Shown here: in pieces, positions 52,133 to 61,241 of the stretch | How the letters are laid out: each line of letters opens with the position of its first letter | Numbering within the stretch: position 1 is the stretch's first letter | Notes under the pieces: generated by a model | What the model saw: the letters and a program-made list of their open reading frames with translations, nothing else | What the model was told of the DNA's origin: nothing | Databases searched by the model: none | Made by a program: the position numbers and the translations under genes | Source: an uncultured Eubacteriales bacterium | GTDB lineage: Bacteria; Bacillota; Clostridia; Oscillospirales; Acutalibacteraceae | Reading direction: 5' to 3' | Assembly: GCA_934486895.1 (NCBI GenBank) | Contig: CAKSQZ010000003.1 | Span: 1 to 64,000 of the forward strand | DNA length: 64,000 nt

Positions 52133-53062
52133 TTAAACTTTCTCTTTGATCTGCTTGCCGAGCAGTCCTGTAGGTTTAATAAGAAGGACGAGGATAAGCA
52201 CAAGAAAAACGATTGGATCAACAAGCGAACCGAGCTGCATTTTGGAAAGATAAAATCTTGCAAAATTCTCGATTATGCCGAGCAAAACGCCGCCGATCAT
52301 AGCGCCCGGAATGCTTCCGATACCACCGAAGACCGCCGCTGTGAACGCCTTGATACCGGGCATTGTTCCCGAATACGCACCGATAGCGCCGTAGGATCCG
52401 AGGAACATAAAGCCTGCGATACCAGCAAGAGCGGAACCGATAGCAAATGTGAGCGAAATAGTACCGTTTACATTGATACCCATGAGCTGAGCCGCTCCGT
52501 TATCCTCCGACACGGCTCTCATTGCGGTGCCTGCCTTTGTGAAACGGATAAACAGCATGAGCAATATCATTATAACGATCATTGTTGCGACATTGATAAC
52601 GGTCGAGCCGTGGATAACAAGATCGTCTGAGATCTTAAGGCTGAGCTTATCAAGAAACTCAAACGAGATCATCTGCTTCTTCGAGCCGAACGAAAGCAGA
52701 GCGACATTCTGGAGAAAATAGCTCATACCGATAGCTGTGATAAGCACTGCGAGAGACGAGGCTTGTCTGAGCGGCTTATATGCAACTTTTTCAATGACAA
52801 CGCCGAGTACCGTGCAGATGACGACTGCGGCGGCGAGCGCGATAAGTGAAGATGCCATAGGCGACAGGCCTGTGTTCTCTGTGAGTGCCTGCATAATAGT
52901 TAATGTGGAAATACCGCCTATCATTATAATATCGCCGTGCGCGAAGTTAAGCATTTTGGCGATGCCGTAGACCATCGTATATCCGAGCGCAATAAGCGCA
53001 TACATACTTCCGAGACTGACGCCGTTTATAAGCGTATTTAAAAAGCTCATGTTTATTTTCAT
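52133..53062 (-). CDS. livH: Branched-chain amino acid ABC transporter, permease LivH
   Basis: 309 residues. GSMYALIALGYTMVYGI and LNFAHGDIIMIGG open the family fold; LMGINVNGTISLTFAIGSALAGIAG follows (key words MGINVN). First gene of the operon. No LivJ/K binding protein lies in the operon or nearby. Confidence 0.94.
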   Translation of the reverse strand: MKINMSFLNTLINGVSLGSMYALIALGYTMVYGIAKMLNFAHGDIIMIGGISTLTIMQALTENTGLSPMASSLIALAAAVVICTVLGVVIEKVAYKPLRQASSLAVLITAIGMSYFLQNVALLSFGSKKQMISFEFLDKLSLKISDDLVIHGSTVINVATMIVIMILLMLFIRFTKAGTAMRAVSEDNGAAQLMGINVNGTISLTFAIGSALAGIAGFMFLGSYGAIGAYSGTMPGIKAFTAAVFGGIGSIPGAMIGGVLLGIIENFARFYLSKMQLGSLVDPIVFLVLILVLLIKPTGLLGKQIKEKV

Positions 53063-53117
53063 CCCCTGTTTTCCAAAAACAATCTTTCCAAAAGACGATT
53101 TAAAAGATTTTTAAAAC

Positions 53118-53146
53118 ATTATACCACATCAGTTAATAAATCTCAA
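53118..53146 (-). promoter_or_regulatory. SigmaA promoter of livHMGF
   Basis: Minus strand: TTGAGA (53146-53141), a 17-bp spacer and TATAAT (53123-53118). Confidence 0.72.
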
Positions 53147-53157
53147 CAATTTTTTTG

Positions 53158-53190
53158 CCGCGGAAACGACTTTTTCGTCTTCCGCGGCAA
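53158..53190. other. Long hairpin without T tract
   Basis: gccgcggaaacgac and the matching gtcttccgcggc form a stem with one mismatch around a tttt loop. Neither strand has a T run directly behind it. It lies between the regulator's stop and the liv promoter and may be a weak terminator for the regulator. Confidence 0.4.
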
Positions 53191-53217
53191 AATCTGGTGA
53201 TATTTTCTGCTTTTCAT

Positions 53218-54297
53218 TTATGTTTTCAGTCTGTCAGGCTTGACTCCGTACTTTGAAAGCAGGGCAAAAAGCTCTCTTTTTGAGCCTGCTCTGCCGTTTT
53301 CTTTCATCTTTTTAAGGCGGTATTTCAGTGCGGAATCGGCGAGAAAACAGTCTTCCGCGGTTTTTTCCGCCGTTTGACCGGATATCATCGAGCAGAGGAT
53401 ATTTATATCGGTTTTATCGCACCTTGAAAGCAGACGTTCTATACTCATCAGCTCGCCGATCTCGCCATCGGAATAAAACGGTGCTTTAGGCACGGCGGCG
53501 GGGCGGATCGTTCCGACTGTCTGCGGTTCGGATTCGGGACGGCCGAACGACTCGCGAAACACTATCCTCCAATCGACCGAGACATTCATTCCGGTGATCT
53601 CGCGGTCTTTTTCAACGCACTCGCTTATCATAAATGCGGCTTTACCGAATGCGCCGTAGTTCAACGAGACCGAGGTGAGCGACGGTGTACAGCAGGCGGA
53701 AAGCAGAGTGTTTGAATAGCTGACTATCGAAAGATCGAAATTGCTCTCCTGCAATTCTTTCAGCCGCCTTATCAGCGAAACCGCGGCATAGTCGTTCGCG
53801 CAGATGACCGCATCGAACGGATAACGCGAATGCGACTTTATGAAGCCGGCAAAACAGTTTTCGAGCGAGCCTTCATTATAAAATGTCTCTCCGCCGCGCT
53901 CCGAGATGAACGCCTGAACCCGGCTTGCGTCAGATGCGGAATCACCGTTGACTCCGTAGAGTGCGATACGGCTTTTGCCCGATTGTCTGAGCATAGCAAG
54001 GATATACCGCATCGAAAGCGGGATATCCGAGCTTACGCAGCTGTATTTCCCTGAGAAAGAGCGATGAGGCTGGTTGCTGAGAACTATCGGATGGCACCCC
54101 TGAGCGCACGCATTTGCAACGGTGTTTTTCAGCCAAGCCCTTGATGACCCGATAACAAAAACAGGGCCGCCGGGCAGCTTTTCGCCGCCCGCCGTTTCGA
54201 GTACAACACGCTTTTTGCGCGCTTCGTGCTTCAAGCCGGCAAGCGTCTGCTCATACCAGACGGAGAGCGTATATTCGGGTTCGCTGAGAACGATCAT
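53218..54297 (-). CDS. Regulator with N-terminal sugar-binding-like domain and C-terminal HTH
   Basis: 359 residues from ATG 54297 (aaggaga upstream). Residues about 50-270 resemble the periplasmic-binding fold of LacI proteins: GPVFVIGSSRAWL, DAVICANDYAAVSLIRRL (LacI-type ICANDYAA) and SYSNTLLSACCTPSLTSVSLN. The usual N-terminal LacI HTH is absent. Instead the last 70 residues (RCDKTDINILCSMISGQTAEKTAED, key words ILCSMISGQTAEK, and ALKYRLKKMKE) look like a LuxR-type HTH. It is divergent from the DUF5107/GH16 operon and probably senses its substrate. Confidence 0.75.
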   Translation of the reverse strand: MIVLSEPEYTLSVWYEQTLAGLKHEARKKRVVLETAGGEKLPGGPVFVIGSSRAWLKNTVANACAQGCHPIVLSNQPHRSFSGKYSCVSSDIPLSMRYILAMLRQSGKSRIALYGVNGDSASDASRVQAFISERGGETFYNEGSLENCFAGFIKSHSRYPFDAVICANDYAAVSLIRRLKELQESNFDLSIVSYSNTLLSACCTPSLTSVSLNYGAFGKAAFMISECVEKDREITGMNVSVDWRIVFRESFGRPESEPQTVGTIRPAAVPKAPFYSDGEIGELMSIERLLSRCDKTDINILCSMISGQTAEKTAEDCFLADSALKYRLKKMKENGRAGSKRELFALLSKYGVKPDRLKT

Positions 54298-54422
54298 TTC
54301 AAATCTCCTTAATCGGTATAAATTTCTGCGAATTTTCTGACGGCATATTTGTCTTTTTAAAGCCGCTTTGATTGTGTACAATTATACCATACAAATGCGT
54401 CATTCGCAAGGAGGATTTATAA

Positions 54423-57400
54423 ATGAGCAGCGTTGACATTAAAAAAGAGAAAAAGGTCATTCCGACCTATGTTCCGAAAAAGGCAAATGATCTGCCTATG
54501 TTTTTCGAGAACAGACCGTATCAGGGAGCCTCGGGCAAGCTTTATCCTATTCCCTATTCCGACGGAATAAGCGATGATAAGACCGATGTTGAATACGATG
54601 TCTATACCCTCGAAAACGAGTATGTTAAGACACAGGTTCTGCCTGAGATAGGCGGCAAGATCCTGCGCGGTTTTGATAAAGTCGGCAACTACGATTTTAT
54701 CTACTATAATGAAGTCGTCAAGCCCGCTCTTGTCGGTCTGGCAGGCGCGTGGATCTCGGGCGGCATCGAATTCAACTGGCCGCAGCATCACCGCCCGACA
54801 ACATATATGCCGCTTGAGGCTGTTGTTGAGGAGAACGCAGACGGCGGTAAGACCGTCTGGACAGGCGAGGTCGAGCCGATGAACCGCATGAAAGGCATGG
54901 CGGGTATCACACTCGACAAGGGCAGAAGCTACATAAAGGCAAAGGTTCGTGTTTACAACCGCACAAATCTTCCCCAGCTTTTCATGTGGTGGGCAAACCT
55001 TGCAGTTCCGGTAAACGACAGCTACCGCACTGTTTTCCCGCCTGATGTTGAATGGGTAAACGACCATGACCGCAGAGCGGTTCTTGAATGGCCTATCGCA
55101 AAGGGCCTTTATAAAACAGCCCGTCCCTACAACTTCGGCGACGGCACGGATATTTCGAGATACTCCGCTATCAAAGTTCCGTCGTCTTACCTTGTTTCGC
55201 AGGGTCAGTCGGATATGGACTTCGTTTCCGGCTATGATGAAGGTCTTGATATGGGTATCGTCACTGTTGCCGATCATCATATCTCCCCCGGTAAGAAGAT
55301 GTGGCACTGGGGCAAGGGCGATTTCGGCGATATGTGGTGCAACAACCTAACCGATAAAAACGGCCCGTATATCGAGCTGATGACCGGTGTTTACACCGAT
55401 AACCAGCCTGACTTTACATGGATCGCTCCTTATGAAACAAGAGAGTTTGAGCAGTTCTGGTATCCTGTAAGAGATATCGGCATTGTGAAGAACGCCACTA
55501 TCGACGCCGCAATGAACATGGAAAAGCGCGGAGAGGATCTCTTCTTCGGCTTCAATGTTACAGGCAAATTTAAAAACGCTCATATCAAGGTTTCCGATAA
55601 AAACGGTGCTTTCTATGAGGAGACTCTTGATATGTCACCCGATAAGTCTTATCTCAAGACTCTTCCGCTTGAAGGCAGAAATATCGACGATGTCACCGTT
55701 TCTCTCGCCGACGCCGACGGAAATGTACTCGTTTCGTACACTCCCTACAAGCGCGGTCAGAAAAAGCCGATCGATGTCAGAAAGCCTGTCCGCCGTCCGA
55801 GCGAGATAGACAACCTTGAGGAACTCTACCTCAACGGTCTGCACCTCGAACAGTATAAACAGCACAACTACAACCCGCGCGACTACTATCTTGAGGGCTT
55901 GAAGCGCGATGAGTTTGACAGCCGCTGCAACACCGGTATGGCTCGTCTTTCGCTGAAGAGCGGCGATTTCGAGGCTTGCGTTGAATATGCAGATAAGGCG
56001 ATAAAGCGTCTGACTATCCGCAACCAGCACCCGACAGACACCGAAGCTATGTATCTCAAGGGAGTGGCGCTTAAATATCTCGGCCGCTATAAGGAAGCAA
56101 CGGATGAGCTTTCGCGCGCCGCATGGAGCTATGCTCACAGAAGCGCCGCTTATTTCGAGCTTGCGAACATCGATTGCATAAACGGCGAATACGAAGCCGC
56201 TCTCGAAAAGCTCAACGAGTCGCTCGGACTCAACAAGGGCCACACTCTCGCTCAGAACCTCAAAGCCGCGATCCTTCGTGTGCTCGGCCGAAAGGACGAA
56301 GCAAAACGCCTTGCCGTTGAAAATGCCGAGGACGATAAGCTTGACTTTTTCGCACTGGTTGAGTTATCATACTATAAGAATGTATCGAGCCGCATGGAGC
56401 AGTTCACCCAGAAGCCCGAAAATGTGATCGATGTTGTTATCGACTACATGAACGCAGGTCTTTATGAGAGCGCTGTAAACCTTATTGAAACAGTCGGCAG
56501 CGATTATCCGCTGATGAACTACTACTATGCTTACTGCCTCGAGAAGCTCGGCCGCGACGGTTCTGCCGCAAGGAAGGCCGCAAACGACGCCGAGACAGGC
56601 TATTGCTTCCCCTCAAGACTGAGTGATATCCTCGTTTTGACCGACGCATACAACCGCGATGATAAAAACGCAAACGCATACTATTATCTCGGCTGCCTGC
56701 TCTTCGATAAGGAGAGATATTCCGCCGCAAGAGAAGCTTTTGAGAAGTGCGTTTCGATCGATCCGAAGCACAAAAAAGCATTCCGCAATCTTTCGCTTCT
56801 CTACTTCGATAAGTTCGGCATGGCAGATGAAGCAAAATCGGCAATGGAAAAGGCTCTTGCAAACAAGCCGGATGATCCGAGACTGCTCTTTGAATATCAG
56901 CAGCTGCTCAAGAACATGAACTTCGGCATCGATGAGCGTCTTGCGGTCTACGGTAAGTACAGCGATCTGCTTGACCGCAGAGACGACTGCTATCTCGACA
57001 AGATGCTTCTTGTCGCAATGAAGGGCGACTACAAGAACTCAATCGATTCGGCGGCTCACCGCAGATTCCATATCTACGAGGGCGGCGAAGGCAGGCTTAC
57101 ATCGCTTCATGCATGGATCCATGTTCTCTACGGCAACGAGCTTGCGGAAAGCAGCAATGCCGACGAAGCAAAGCATATTTATGAAAACGGCGCGATCATT
57201 CCGAAGTCCTACGGCGAAGCTAAGACTTTCTTCAACCAGGAAGCGCATATCTACTACTTCCTCGGCGAACTGCTCGAAAAGCAGGGCGATAAAGAGGGCG
57301 CAAAGGCAGCCTTTGAAAAAGCAGGCGAATATAAAGCCGCTGTTTCCGAGATCTCGCTGTTCCGTGCGCTCGCTCTGAGAAAGACAGGCGACAACGCAAC

Positions 57401-57689
57401 TGCAAAGCAGGTTCTCGATGAGATGCTCGCATCTGCTCAGAATATGCTCGTAAACAGCGATCTGAGAAGCTACTACGGTGTCGGCTCGCCCACACCAATG
57501 CCGTTTGAATACGATATTGTCAAGCACAATGTGAGAGACGGCTCTATTCTCAAAGCGTTCGCACTGCTCGGTACAGAGGGTGTTGAAGCAGCCGAAAAAG
57601 CTATGGCTCCTGCAAGAGAGCTCGATCCGTTCGACTTCAAGATCTATGTATTCGATAAGATAAAGGGGTATAACTATGCAGAAGTTTAA
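54423..57689 (+). CDS. DUF5107 and TPR-repeat protein
   Basis: 1088 residues, cytoplasmic (no signal peptide). Residues about 35-345 match the DUF5107 beta-sandwich: YVKTQVLPEIGGKILRGFDK, GIEFNWPQHHRP and MWHWGKGDFGDMWC. This resembles galactose-mutarotase-like folds of carbohydrate enzymes. From about 480 onwards it is built of TPR helices (LKSGDFEACVEYADKAIKR, YYYLGCLLFDKERYSAAREAFEKC). The function is unknown; a sugar-processing or scaffolding role is suggested by the GH16 gene that overlaps it by 14 bp and by the divergent regulator. Confidence 0.85.
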   Translation: MSSVDIKKEKKVIPTYVPKKANDLPMFFENRPYQGASGKLYPIPYSDGISDDKTDVEYDVYTLENEYVKTQVLPEIGGKILRGFDKVGNYDFIYYNEVVKPALVGLAGAWISGGIEFNWPQHHRPTTYMPLEAVVEENADGGKTVWTGEVEPMNRMKGMAGITLDKGRSYIKAKVRVYNRTNLPQLFMWWANLAVPVNDSYRTVFPPDVEWVNDHDRRAVLEWPIAKGLYKTARPYNFGDGTDISRYSAIKVPSSYLVSQGQSDMDFVSGYDEGLDMGIVTVADHHISPGKKMWHWGKGDFGDMWCNNLTDKNGPYIELMTGVYTDNQPDFTWIAPYETREFEQFWYPVRDIGIVKNATIDAAMNMEKRGEDLFFGFNVTGKFKNAHIKVSDKNGAFYEETLDMSPDKSYLKTLPLEGRNIDDVTVSLADADGNVLVSYTPYKRGQKKPIDVRKPVRRPSEIDNLEELYLNGLHLEQYKQHNYNPRDYYLEGLKRDEFDSRCNTGMARLSLKSGDFEACVEYADKAIKRLTIRNQHPTDTEAMYLKGVALKYLGRYKEATDELSRAAWSYAHRSAAYFELANIDCINGEYEAALEKLNESLGLNKGHTLAQNLKAAILRVLGRKDEAKRLAVENAEDDKLDFFALVELSYYKNVSSRMEQFTQKPENVIDVVIDYMNAGLYESAVNLIETVGSDYPLMNYYYAYCLEKLGRDGSAARKAANDAETGYCFPSRLSDILVLTDAYNRDDKNANAYYYLGCLLFDKERYSAAREAFEKCVSIDPKHKKAFRNLSLLYFDKFGMADEAKSAMEKALANKPDDPRLLFEYQQLLKNMNFGIDERLAVYGKYSDLLDRRDDCYLDKMLLVAMKGDYKNSIDSAAHRRFHIYEGGEGRLTSLHAWIHVLYGNELAESSNADEAKHIYENGAIIPKSYGEAKTFFNQEAHIYYFLGELLEKQGDKEGAKAAFEKAGEYKAAVSEISLFRALALRKTGDNATAKQVLDEMLASAQNMLVNSDLRSYYGVGSPTPMPFEYDIVKHNVRDGSILKAFALLGTEGVEAAEKAMAPARELDPFDFKIYVFDKIKGYNYAEV

Positions 57690-58536
57690 TGTTGCAGGCC
57701 ATGCGGACAGCCTGCTGCCGGACGGCGCAGACTGGTCGCTCGTCTGGGCGGACGAGTTTGATCTCGATCATCTCGACAAAACAAAGTGGAGCGTTCGCAC
57801 TCATATGATGGGCAAGCGCGCAAAGCATTTTGTCGAGGACGCGCTTGAATTTAAAGACAGCAACATCTATTTCAAGCTCGAGTGCCGCGACGGCGTTTAC
57901 TGCACGACTCAGATCCAGACCGGATATAATTTTATGGACGGCGAGGGCGAGGAATATGACGCAACGGCAAGCGAGGGACATAAAGAGAAAAGCGAGCATG
58001 AAAACTATTTCACATGGCCTATCGGCGAGATAAAAGAGCCGAAGTTCATGCACCGCTACGGTTATTATGAGTGCCGCTGCAAGCTTCAGCAGAAAGAAGG
58101 CTGGTGGTCGGCTTTCTGGCTTCAGTCCCCGACTATCGGCGCTTCGCTCGATCCTGAGACTGCAGGCGTTGAAGTGGATATAATGGAGCAGTTCCATCCG
58201 AACGGGATCGTTCAGCACAACAACCATTGGGACGGCTACGGCTCTCAGCACAAATCAACCGGCGCTCACGAATTCCCGCTTTCCGACACTGAGGACGGTT
58301 ATCATTATTTCGGCGTTTGGTGGGATGAGGACGGCTATCGTTTTTATATCGACGGCAAGCCCACTCAGACTTTCACTAAAGATCAATCGCCTGTGTCGCA
58401 TATCGATGAGTTTATTCTGCTCTCGACAGAGGCTGTGGGCTACCGCAGTTCGAGCTGGACCGATTGGGAAACTCTCAAAAACTCGGTCGGTGACGCTTTC
58501 ATCGTCGATCATGTCCGTGTTTTTGATAAAAAGTAA
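57676..58536 (+). CDS. GH16 glycoside hydrolase, no signal peptide
   Basis: 286 residues. The catalytic motif ExDxxE is present as EVDIME (E166, D168, E171). Substrate-site parts are YGYYECRCKLQQKEGWWSAFWL and HYFGVWWDEDGYRFYIDG. GH16 enzymes cleave beta-1,3/1,4-glucans, xyloglucan or galactans; which one cannot be told. It is cytoplasmic, which is unusual for GH16, where most members are secreted. It overlaps the DUF5107 gene by 14 bp. Confidence 0.9.
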   Translation: MQKFNVAGHADSLLPDGADWSLVWADEFDLDHLDKTKWSVRTHMMGKRAKHFVEDALEFKDSNIYFKLECRDGVYCTTQIQTGYNFMDGEGEEYDATASEGHKEKSEHENYFTWPIGEIKEPKFMHRYGYYECRCKLQQKEGWWSAFWLQSPTIGASLDPETAGVEVDIMEQFHPNGIVQHNNHWDGYGSQHKSTGAHEFPLSDTEDGYHYFGVWWDEDGYRFYIDGKPTQTFTKDQSPVSHIDEFILLSTEAVGYRSSSWTDWETLKNSVGDAFIVDHVRVFDKK

Positions 58537-58545
58537 TTAAAGCAT

Positions 58546-58588
58546 AAAACGGATAACACTCTTGTTATGAGCGTTATCCGTTTTTTAT
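58546..58588 (+). terminator. Terminator of the DUF5107/GH16 operon
   Basis: aaaacggataac (58546-58557) pairs with gttatccgtttt (58573-58584), followed by T. Confidence 0.85.
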
Positions 58589-58600
58589 ATATCCGAAATG

Positions 58601-58629
58601 TTGACAAAATTCACTTTTTAGGATATAAT
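58601..58629 (+). promoter_or_regulatory. Consensus sigmaA promoter of the DUF6110/ATPase pair
   Basis: TTGACA (58601-58606), a 17-bp spacer and TATAAT (58624-58629), a perfect match. The leader has the hairpin ggcggct/agccgcc (58644-58663). Confidence 0.88.
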
Positions 58630-58695
58630 TAAAGCATATCAAGGCGGCTCGCAAAGCCGCCGAAAAGAAATAAAAAGTTCACGGAGGTTTTAATT

Positions 58696-58980
58696 ATGAA
58701 ATGCGGATTAGGTAAATTAGGTCTTTTTGTAGGCGGCGTTTTGTTCGGAACAGCCGGAATTAAGATACTCAGCAGCAAGGAAGCGAGAAAGGTCTATACC
58801 TACACGACCGCCGCGGCTCTCAGAGCAAAGGAAGAGATCATGACGACTGCCAACATCGTTAAAGAGAACGCAGGCGACATTCTGGCAGACGCTAAGGATC
58901 TCAATGAAAAGCGCGCGGCTGAAATCGAAACTGTTGAGGACAATTCAGCCGACGATGATACAGCGGCAGACGAACAGTAA
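58696..58980 (+). CDS. DUF6110 family protein
   Basis: 94 residues. A Gly-rich hydrophobic start (LGLFVGGVLFGTAGIKIL, about 7-24) is followed by SSKEARKVYTYTTAAALRAKE, a helical part and a very acidic tail. The family is small and usually lies next to heavy-metal P-type ATPases, as here. It may anchor or assist the pump; no reaction is known. Confidence 0.82.
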   Translation: MKCGLGKLGLFVGGVLFGTAGIKILSSKEARKVYTYTTAAALRAKEEIMTTANIVKENAGDILADAKDLNEKRAAEIETVEDNSADDDTAADEQ

Positions 58981-58988
58981 TATTATTT

Positions 58989-59023
58989 AAAGAGAGCCGC
59001 AGTTAATGCCGGCTCTCTTTTTT
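58989..59023 (+). terminator. Terminator or attenuator in front of the P-type ATPase
   Basis: aaagagagccg (58989-58999) pairs with cggctctcttt (59010-59020), followed by T to 59023. The ribosome-binding site ggag of the ATPase gene begins right behind it. No second promoter is seen, so the pump depends on read-through. Confidence 0.7.
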
Positions 59024-59035
59024 GGAGTTTTGATT

Positions 59036-61126
59036 ATGAAATGCAGGATCTTACATGAATCAAAAGGCAGAATGAGAGTGCATTTTTGCATAAACCGCAT
59101 GACGCTTTCGCAGGCGGACACCGCCGAGCTTTATCTGAACAGCCAAAGCTGCGTTTCAAAAGCAACGGTGTTTGACCGCACGGCGGACGCTGTTATCTAC
59201 TATCGCTCTGATCGCAGCGAGGTCATCGCGGCGCTGGCGGCATTTTCATTTGAAAACGCCGAAAAAGCAGGGCTTATTGCTGATCATTCAAGCCGAAAGC
59301 TCAACCGAGATTTTGAGGATAAGCTTGTGCTGACAGTTGTTCAGCGAGCTGTTTCAAAGATATTTTTTCCGGCGCCGATCAGAGCGGCGATCGCGATATT
59401 CCGCTCGGTGCGCTACATAAGCCGAGGTCTGAAAGCGCTGAAAAAAGGCAGGCTTTCGGTTTCGGTGCTGGACGCGACTGCTGTTACGGTGTCGCTTTTG
59501 CGCAGAGATTTCAAAACAGCGGCAAGCGTTATGTTTATGCTAAAAATAGGCGAGCTGCTTGAGGAATGGACGCATAAGAAATCTGTGTCCGATCTCGCAG
59601 GAGCAATGTCGCTCGGAGTTGATAAGGTCTGGCTTGTTGCCGACGAGCAGGAGGTGCTTGTTCCGCTTTCGAGCGTTTGCGAGGGCGATGAAATAGTTGT
59701 CCGCACAGGCAATGTCATTCCGCTCGACGGCAAGGTCGTCAGAGGAGAGGCGGCTGTTAATCAGTCGTCGATGACGGGCGAGGCGCTGCCTGTTTGCAAA
59801 AACGCAGGAAGCTACGCTTATGCGGGTACGGTCGTCGAGGACGGCGAGTGTGTTATAGCTGTCGAAAAGACAAGTGGCGGCGGACGCTACGACCGCATTG
59901 TTAAAATGATCGAGGAATCCGAAAAATTAAAATCCACCGCTGAGGACAAAGCCTCAAAGCTTGCCGACAGACTGGTCCCATACACGCTCGGCGGCACTGT
60001 GCTGACATATCTTTTGACTCGCAATGTCACAAAAATGCTTTCGGTGCTTATGGTCGATTTCTCATGCGCGCTGAAGCTTGCAATGCCGATCTCGGTGCTT
60101 TCTGCAATGCGCGAGAGCAGTAAATATGATGTCTCGGTCAAGGGCGGCAGATTTCTCGAAGCAGTCGCAAAGGCGAACACCGTCGTTTTCGATAAAACGG
60201 GCACTTTGACCTATGCAACGCCTAAGGTCGCGAAAATCGTCACCTTCGGAAAGCACAAAGAGGACGATATGCTGCGTCTTGCCGCCTGCCTTGAAGAGCA
60301 TTATCCGCACTCGCTTGCAAACGCGGTCGTTAAAGAGGCGGCATCGAGAGGGCTTAATCACGAGGAATATCACTCAAAGGTCGAATATGTCGTTGCGCAC
60401 GGAATATCGAGCACTGTTGAAAATAAAAAGGTCGTTATCGGCAGTTATCATTTTGTTTTTGAAGATGAGCAGTGCCGTGTGCCGGACGGCGAGCAGGACA
60501 AGTTTTGCGGTCTTTCCGATGAATATTCCCACCTTTATCTTGCAGTGGACGGCGTTTTGACAGCGGTTATCTGCATATCCGATCCGCTCAGAGAGGAAGC
60601 GCCTGCGGCGATAAAGGCGCTGCACGAATGCGGCATTGAAAAAATAGTTATGATGACGGGCGACAATGAAAAAACTGCGGCGGCTGTTGCAAAAGCGGTC
60701 GGGGTTGACGAATATCACGCCGAGGTCCTGCCTGAGGACAAAGCGCGGTTTATAAAGTCCGAGCATGAAAAGGGCCGCTGTGTTATCATGATCGGCGACG
60801 GCGTAAACGATACGCCCGCTCTTTCCGAGGCGGACGCAGGAATTGCGATAAACACAGGCGCGGCTATCGCTAAGGAAATTGCGGATATAACCGTTTCAAG
60901 CGAGGATCTTAACCGTCTTGTTATACTCAGGCGATTGAGCGAAGCGCTTATGAACCGTATCGACCGCAACTACCGCTTCATTGTCGGCTTTAATCTTATG
61001 CTGATAATCCTCGGTGTGACAAGCGTTATCCAGCCGACATTCTCCGCATTGCTGCACAATGCGTCCACACTCGCAATAAGTCTCAAAAGTATGACAGACC
61101 TTTTGCCCGATGAAAAGAATAAATAA
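59036..61126 (+). CDS. P1B-type heavy-metal ATPase with atypical metal motif
   Basis: 696 residues from ATG 59036. The phosphorylation site DKTGTLT (D386), actuator TGEA and hinge GDGVND (near 587) are intact. The membrane-6 metal motif reads SCALKLAMP (about 343-351), with one Cys and no Pro, where copper and zinc pumps have CPC or similar. The N-terminal 75 residues replace the usual CxxC metal domain and contain no CxxC pair. The ion cannot be named. It follows the DUF6110 gene through an attenuator-like hairpin. Confidence 0.9.
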   Translation: MKCRILHESKGRMRVHFCINRMTLSQADTAELYLNSQSCVSKATVFDRTADAVIYYRSDRSEVIAALAAFSFENAEKAGLIADHSSRKLNRDFEDKLVLTVVQRAVSKIFFPAPIRAAIAIFRSVRYISRGLKALKKGRLSVSVLDATAVTVSLLRRDFKTAASVMFMLKIGELLEEWTHKKSVSDLAGAMSLGVDKVWLVADEQEVLVPLSSVCEGDEIVVRTGNVIPLDGKVVRGEAAVNQSSMTGEALPVCKNAGSYAYAGTVVEDGECVIAVEKTSGGGRYDRIVKMIEESEKLKSTAEDKASKLADRLVPYTLGGTVLTYLLTRNVTKMLSVLMVDFSCALKLAMPISVLSAMRESSKYDVSVKGGRFLEAVAKANTVVFDKTGTLTYATPKVAKIVTFGKHKEDDMLRLAACLEEHYPHSLANAVVKEAASRGLNHEEYHSKVEYVVAHGISSTVENKKVVIGSYHFVFEDEQCRVPDGEQDKFCGLSDEYSHLYLAVDGVLTAVICISDPLREEAPAAIKALHECGIEKIVMMTGDNEKTAAAVAKAVGVDEYHAEVLPEDKARFIKSEHEKGRCVIMIGDGVNDTPALSEADAGIAINTGAAIAKEIADITVSSEDLNRLVILRRLSEALMNRIDRNYRFIVGFNLMLIILGVTSVIQPTFSALLHNASTLAISLKSMTDLLPDEKNK

Positions 61127-61141
61127 TAAATATTCTAAAAT

Positions 61142-61166
61142 AAAAAAGCCTCTTTGAGGCTTTTTT
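61142..61166 (+). terminator. Terminator of the P-type ATPase gene
   Basis: aaaaaagcctc (61142-61152) pairs with gaggctttttt (61156-61166). Confidence 0.88.
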
Positions 61167-61241
61167 ATTTTGCGCCGATTTAGGAATAATCGCCGAAGTT
61201 GCGACAAAAATAAGTTAAAACACAAAAACGGCGGTGAGAAA

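Noticed and set aside
53158..53190. Strong intrinsic terminator
   Set aside because: The stem is good, but neither strand has a T tract directly after it. It is listed only as a hairpin.
54417..55307. A 296-codon minus-strand frame over the DUF5107 gene
   Set aside because: It lies antisense to a conserved domain with good codon use and has no recognisable content.
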